A stretch of DNA of 64,000 bases. Origin: JACMQW01 sp964536965. Its GTDB lineage: Bacteria; Bdellovibrionota; UBA1018. Position 1 is the stretch's first letter. Each line of letters begins with the position of its first letter. The stretch spans positions 1 to 64,000 of the forward strand of contig CAZIAL010000007.1 in NCBI GenBank assembly GCA_964536965.1, read 5' to 3'. A program made the position numbers and the translations under genes. The notes beneath the pieces were generated by a model. It had not been told where the DNA came from. It worked only from the letters and a program-made list of their open reading frames with translations, and ran no database searches. Of this stretch, positions 60,568 through 64,000 are shown one piece after another.

Positions 60568-60873
60568 ATATGACACAGGGAAAGAAAAGTTCCCAAGCAT
60601 TTGAAATTATTAATCTTTATAAAAATGCGCTCATCCGTCGCCAATTTTCAGTTAGTTTTTTTTGACGCTATGCGGCCTGGATTATCCAAATCGTTTAAAA
60701 CTGAGGCGATAAAACTGTGAACTGCGTTAACCTAGCTTTTCGGATGACCCTTCTAGTAAACAATAAATAGCTTACTCGCCGACGCCGGCCAACTTGCCGG
60801 AAAATTTCCGAAATCGACGACCGAACCCGCGGGCTCGCATTTCGCCCCTCCTGTACGGCCCCTTTGCCCGCCC

Positions 60874-60884
60874 GACATTTTGTC
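60874..60884 (+). promoter_or_regulatory. Candidate activator site 1 upstream of gspC
   Basis: GACATTTTGTC, a near-palindrome. Its exact reverse complement occurs at 60915-60925. It is centred about 196 bases before the predicted start of the sigma-54 transcript, within range for NtrC-type enhancer sites. The remaining sequence 60568-60873 is AT-richer and holds no gene I can support. Confidence 0.6.
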
Positions 60885-60914
60885 GAAACCGAATTCGCGT
60901 CGCAGCGAGTTTCA

Positions 60915-60925
60915 GACAAAATGTC
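60915..60925 (-). promoter_or_regulatory. Candidate activator site 2 upstream of gspC
   Basis: GACAAAATGTC, the exact reverse complement of site 1, centre-to-centre distance 41 bases (about four helical turns, same DNA face). It lies about 155 bases before the predicted transcription start. Confidence 0.6.
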
Positions 60926-61048
60926 AGACGCACCGCCATGCAGTTGGGCGCCGAAAAATTGGCGTTTTTTTCGCACGCTTAAGCTACCGAATCACTTCGG
61001 CTTTCCACACGGCTCGTTCGCCACTCGCCGCGATGATTTCTAAAAAAC

Positions 61049-61064
61049 TGGCACTGAGCTTGCT
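61049..61064 (+). promoter_or_regulatory. Sigma-54 (-24/-12) promoter of the gsp operon
   Basis: TGGCAC, five bases, TTGCT, preceded by C as in the consensus YTGGCACG-N4-TTGCW. The transcription start would be near 61075, 71 bases before the gspC ATG. The same element with the same spacing occurs at 8428. Confidence 0.78.
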
Positions 61065-61145
61065 TCATAGTGCGAGAGCGGCAGCATTACGAAGTGCAAC
61101 CAAGGATGGTTCCGCCACCAAGGAAGGTAGAGGGTCTTCCCACCC

Positions 61146-62333
61146 ATGAGCGATGACGGTAGCAACGGCAACCCGTTCCAGGAAAAGCCTGACTGGAAAG
61201 GAAAACTGAAAACCGCCCTTCAGAAATCGAAGGATGACGTAACCGGCTTCCTCACGCGCAAATCCAGCGGATCTCCGCTCGCCCCCGACTCCGGCGCGGA
61301 GACCGACGGTCATACCATGACCGACATGATTAAAATGGCGTGGAACAACCGCCTGAAACCGCGCTTCTCGAAGAAAAAGAAAAAAGACGAAGGCGGCTTC
61401 TCTCCTTCCGATTTTGCGCCTCCCGCGGGCGGCGGTGGATTCCGCTGGAGTCCGAACAAACTGAATGCGATCGCGATTCTTCTCTGTCTCGTCCTGATCG
61501 CCTGGACCGGGGCGGACCTGGTGGCCTATTTCGTCGAAAAACAAATTCCGCCCGCTCCCGTCGTCAGGGGTCGGGGTGCCGGCGCCGTGATCGCCGATCG
61601 CGCTCGACCCTTCACGGACTACCAGGTCATCATCGGCCGGAATCTATTCAGCTCTCTCGGACGCATTCCGGGTGATCAGGCCCCGGGACTCCAGGAACAA
61701 GACAACGATCCGGTGAAAACCGGGCTGCCGCTGAACCTGATCGGCACGGTCATCCTGCGGAACGAACTGCGCTCCGTCGCGACGATCGAAGACAAAGGCG
61801 AAAGCCAAGTCTATCCCGTGCGGATCGACGATGAACTCCCGGGGAAAATAAAAATCCTTTCGATCGAACCATTTAAGGTCATCTTCCGGAACCTCGCGAA
61901 CGGCCGCAAAGAGTTCGTCGACATGCCGGAAGAAGGAAACGGGACGAGAATCAGCGTCGGTTCCCTTTCCTCGCGCAAACCTCCCGGCGGCGAAGGCGCA
62001 ATCGAGCAAACCGCGCCGAATACATACAACATCGCGCGTTCCGAACTCGATAAGTATCTCTCGAACATCAACGAAGTCCTGACCCAGGCGCGCGCGATTC
62101 CGCATTTCGAAAACGGGCAGCCCGCCGGATTCAAGCTGATCCAGATCGTCCAGGGCAGCGTCTTCGAAAAACTCGGACTGAAAAACGGAGACATTCTGAA
62201 GGGCGTCAACGGCGAACCCGTCGACGCCGCGAAGGCATTCGAAATGCTCGGAATGCTGAAAACGGTTAACCAACTTGAGCTGTCCGTCCAGCGCGACGGC
62301 CGCACCAACAATATGTCTTACAATTTCAGATAG
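61146..62333 (+). CDS. gspC: Type II secretion system protein GspC
   Basis: 395 residues. A long cytoplasmic, charged N-terminus (1-105, including KPRFSKKKKKDEGGF), one membrane segment (NAIAILLCLVLIAWTGADLVAYF, about 107-129), then the GspC periplasmic region. The homology region starts DYQVIIGRNLFSSLG and continues LPLNLIGTVILRNELRSVATIEDKGESQVYPVRIDDEL. A C-terminal PDZ domain (about 310-395) reads GFKLIQIVQGSVFEKLGLKNGDILKGVNGEPVDAAKAF. GspC links the inner-membrane platform to the secretin GspD. E. coli-type GspC is about 270-300 residues with a very short cytoplasmic part, so the 105-residue cytoplasmic extension is unusual. First gene of the operon; gspD follows after 8 bases. Confidence 0.93.
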   Translation: MSDDGSNGNPFQEKPDWKGKLKTALQKSKDDVTGFLTRKSSGSPLAPDSGAETDGHTMTDMIKMAWNNRLKPRFSKKKKKDEGGFSPSDFAPPAGGGGFRWSPNKLNAIAILLCLVLIAWTGADLVAYFVEKQIPPAPVVRGRGAGAVIADRARPFTDYQVIIGRNLFSSLGRIPGDQAPGLQEQDNDPVKTGLPLNLIGTVILRNELRSVATIEDKGESQVYPVRIDDELPGKIKILSIEPFKVIFRNLANGRKEFVDMPEEGNGTRISVGSLSSRKPPGGEGAIEQTAPNTYNIARSELDKYLSNINEVLTQARAIPHFENGQPAGFKLIQIVQGSVFEKLGLKNGDILKGVNGEPVDAAKAFEMLGMLKTVNQLELSVQRDGRTNNMSYNFR

Positions 62334-62341
62334 GGATGAAA

Positions 62342-64000
62342 ATGAAGAACGATCACCCAACGCCGGTTGAAACTTCGATGTCGCTCTGGGTCCGCCTCCT
62401 CGGCGGTGCGAGCCTTCTGATCGCGATGAGCGCGCTCTTCTTTCTGATCGTCGACAAAAGCTACGCGGCCGACACCGCCGGAGGTTTCCGACCGGGCGGC
62501 AAGGGGTTCAACAATCCATACGCCCCCGCCGCGGCACCCGGCTCGCCTCCCCAGTATTTCGAGGGGGACGAAGAAGGCGATTTCGACGAAGAGGGGGGCG
62601 GCTACGTTCCCCCGTCGCCCGATGAAGGCGGCGGCATGGCCAGCGCCGGCGGCGGAACCGTCGATGTCGAAGGCTCGAAGTCGGGGGTCGTCTCGGGCAA
62701 GAATACGCGCGCGCTTCGGGTCGATGCGGAAGGCTCCGCGGGATCGAACGAAGTCGTCACCGACTTCAACTTCCCGGACGCCGACATCATGGATATCGCG
62801 AAGGCGCTCGGTAAGCTCACCGGCCAGAACTTCATCCTCGATAAAGACGTGAAGGGCCGAATCACGATCATCTCGAACAGCCCGGTCACCGTAAAGGACG
62901 CCTGGCGCGCATTCCTGACCGCGCTCGACATGAACGGTTTCGCGCTGATCCCTTCGGGAAAATTCATCCGAATCGGCCGCCAGCGCGACGCGCGCGATAA
63001 GCAGCTCCGCACCTACACCGGGAAGTACGCTCCGGACTCCGATGCGCTCATCACGCGCCTCTTTTCCCTGAAATTCCTTTCCGCCGAAGAAGTCGCAAGG
63101 AACTTTCGTTCCTTCATGCCGGCGAACTCCCGGATCATCCCCTACGAGCAGACGAACACCGTCATCGTCACGGATACCGGTTCGAACATTTCGAAGCTCG
63201 CGAAGCTTCTCGAAATCCTCGACGTCGAAACCTACGACGCCGGCATCGAAGTCATCTCGGTTAAGTTCGCTTCCGCCGTGGAGCTCGCGAAACTCGTCGA
63301 CCAACTCATTCCGGGGAGCGCGGCTCCCGCGGCGGGCGGTCCTCGATTCCCGGGCGCCGGGGCTCGCGGCGGGAACTTCCAGTCCCGGAAAACCAAAGAA
63401 GGCGGGATCATCAATACGATCATCGCCGACGAGCGCACGAACACCATGATCGTGCACGCCAATACGAAAGGGGCCGATCAGGTCCGCGAGCTCGTCCAGA
63501 AGCTCGACAAGAAACTTCCGGCGGCCATGGGCGGCGGAAAGATCCATGTGATCTACCTCCAGTTCGCGGATGCCGAGCTGATTTCGACGACTCTGAACAG
63601 CCTGGCATCGAACGCGGGTCCGAGCGCTCGCCCCGCGGCGACGGCGCCGGCCGGCGGCACGGGCGTCAACCCAGTGCAGGCGAGCCTCTTCGAAGGCGCG
63701 ATTAAGATCGCGGCGGATAAGTCGACGAACTCCCTGGTCGTCACGGCGAGCGGCAACGACTTCGTCACTCTCCAGCGGGTCGTGAACCGTCTCGATATTC
63801 CGCGCGATCAGGTCTACTCCGAGGTGTACATCATGGAGATCGGACTCGATAAGCAGTTCGACTTCTCCGCGAACATCCTGAATCCTTCCAGCAGACTGGG
63901 ATCCATTACGAATTCCGACCTCGCGAACTTCATCCAGAACCCGCTCTCCGCGGGTGGCGCAATCATCGGCTTTCGCTCGGGCGGCGTGAAGAACCTGAAC
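62342..64000 (+). CDS. gspD: Type II secretion secretin GspD (3' end cut by window edge)
   Basis: 553 residues to the window edge. A signal/anchor segment (LLGGASLLIAMSALFFLIV) is followed by a Gly/Pro/acidic-rich region, then domain N0 (DFNFPDADIMDIAKALGKLTGQNFILDKDVKGRITI), N1 (YTGKYAPDSDALITRLFSLKFLSAEEVARNFRSFM, NTVIVTDTGSNISKLAKLLEILD) and N2/N3 repeats with NTIIADERTNTMIVHANT and IKIAADKSTNSLVVTAS. The beta-barrel part begins near YSEVYIMEIGL. GspD forms the outer-membrane channel of type II secretion. The second of two close ATGs (62342) was chosen since AGGG lies 6 bases upstream; the first (62336) adds two residues. Gly/Ala/Pro linkers between N-domains are expanded. Confidence 0.95.
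   Translation, partial: MKNDHPTPVETSMSLWVRLLGGASLLIAMSALFFLIVDKSYAADTAGGFRPGGKGFNNPYAPAAAPGSPPQYFEGDEEGDFDEEGGGYVPPSPDEGGGMASAGGGTVDVEGSKSGVVSGKNTRALRVDAEGSAGSNEVVTDFNFPDADIMDIAKALGKLTGQNFILDKDVKGRITIISNSPVTVKDAWRAFLTALDMNGFALIPSGKFIRIGRQRDARDKQLRTYTGKYAPDSDALITRLFSLKFLSAEEVARNFRSFMPANSRIIPYEQTNTVIVTDTGSNISKLAKLLEILDVETYDAGIEVISVKFASAVELAKLVDQLIPGSAAPAAGGPRFPGAGARGGNFQSRKTKEGGIINTIIADERTNTMIVHANTKGADQVRELVQKLDKKLPAAMGGGKIHVIYLQFADAELISTTLNSLASNAGPSARPAATAPAGGTGVNPVQASLFEGAIKIAADKSTNSLVVTASGNDFVTLQRVVNRLDIPRDQVYSEVYIMEIGLDKQFDFSANILNPSSRLGSITNSDLANFIQNPLSAGGAIIGFRSGGVKNLN

Overview
The window is a 64 kb piece of a GC-rich bacterial chromosome with tightly packed, mostly housekeeping and envelope genes. 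I see no rRNA, tRNA, insertion sequence, phage gene or CRISPR array. The gene set points to Bdellovibrionota or a related deltaproteobacterial-type lineage. The evidence is a TIGR02147-type regulator paired with a secreted GNGG protein, a CarD/CdnL regulator, a type II secretion operon, an NtrC-type two-component pair, TonB-like and FadE-like membrane proteins, and many lipoproteins and secreted hydrolases. The assignment is inferred from gene content; no marker gene was compared.

Layout. 1-6.9 kb (minus strand): cupredoxin-like protein and cpaF, sthA, an SRPBCC protein, eno, an ftsB-like gene, a cold-shock protein and a truncated secreted protein. 7.0-10.2 kb: a small beta-barrel, a zinc-finger protein, a 105-residue protein behind a sigma-54 promoter, and a PIN-PhoH ATPase. 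10.3-17.4 kb: a 1547-residue lipoprotein of ten Ig-like repeats plus a seven-bladed RCC1 propeller, an outer-membrane barrel and a Cys-rich lipoprotein. 17.4-22.3 kb: an aminotransferase, coaD, rsmD and fadE. 22.5-27.6 kb: a three-gene operon of two unrecognised proteins and a ChaN-like protein. 27.6-29.8 kb: a less GC-rich insert with the TIGR02147 regulator and its secreted partner. 29.8-33.4 kb: a guanidinium-type SMR exporter and an NtrC-type regulator with its histidine kinase. 33.4-40.8 kb: metG, unknown proteins, a TonB-like protein, a sigma region 4/anti-sigma fusion and an aminotransferase. 40.9-53.6 kb: secreted hydrolases (two trypsin-like proteases, a MepA-like murein endopeptidase, an astacin-like metalloprotease) around uvrC, a polar amino-acid ABC importer and a YyaL-like protein. 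53.5-64 kb: uvrB, cysS, gltX, cdnL, and the start of a type II secretion operon (gspC, gspD cut by the window edge).

How the parts may work together. The secreted hydrolases, barrels and lipoproteins make a surface and export programme, and gspCD would supply the route across the outer membrane for some of them. The gspC operon carries a textbook -24/-12 sigma-54 promoter preceded by two copies of an 11-bp near-palindrome in opposite orientation, 41 bp apart. A second -24/-12 promoter lies before the 105-residue gene. An intact GAFTGA-type activator with its kinase is encoded in the window, so sigma-54 control is credible, although nothing shown links this activator to either promoter. Two hydrolase operons share an almost identical sigma-70 promoter (TTGACGCA-N9-GCTTGATATA), and a related form precedes the giant lipoprotein.

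The least described parts are the TIGR02147/GNGG pair with its interlocked upstream repeats, the membrane-anchored sigma4/zinc anti-sigma fusion, and the unknown-unknown-ChaN operon. All calls come from reading the sequence. Family names rest on motifs, and no database search was run.
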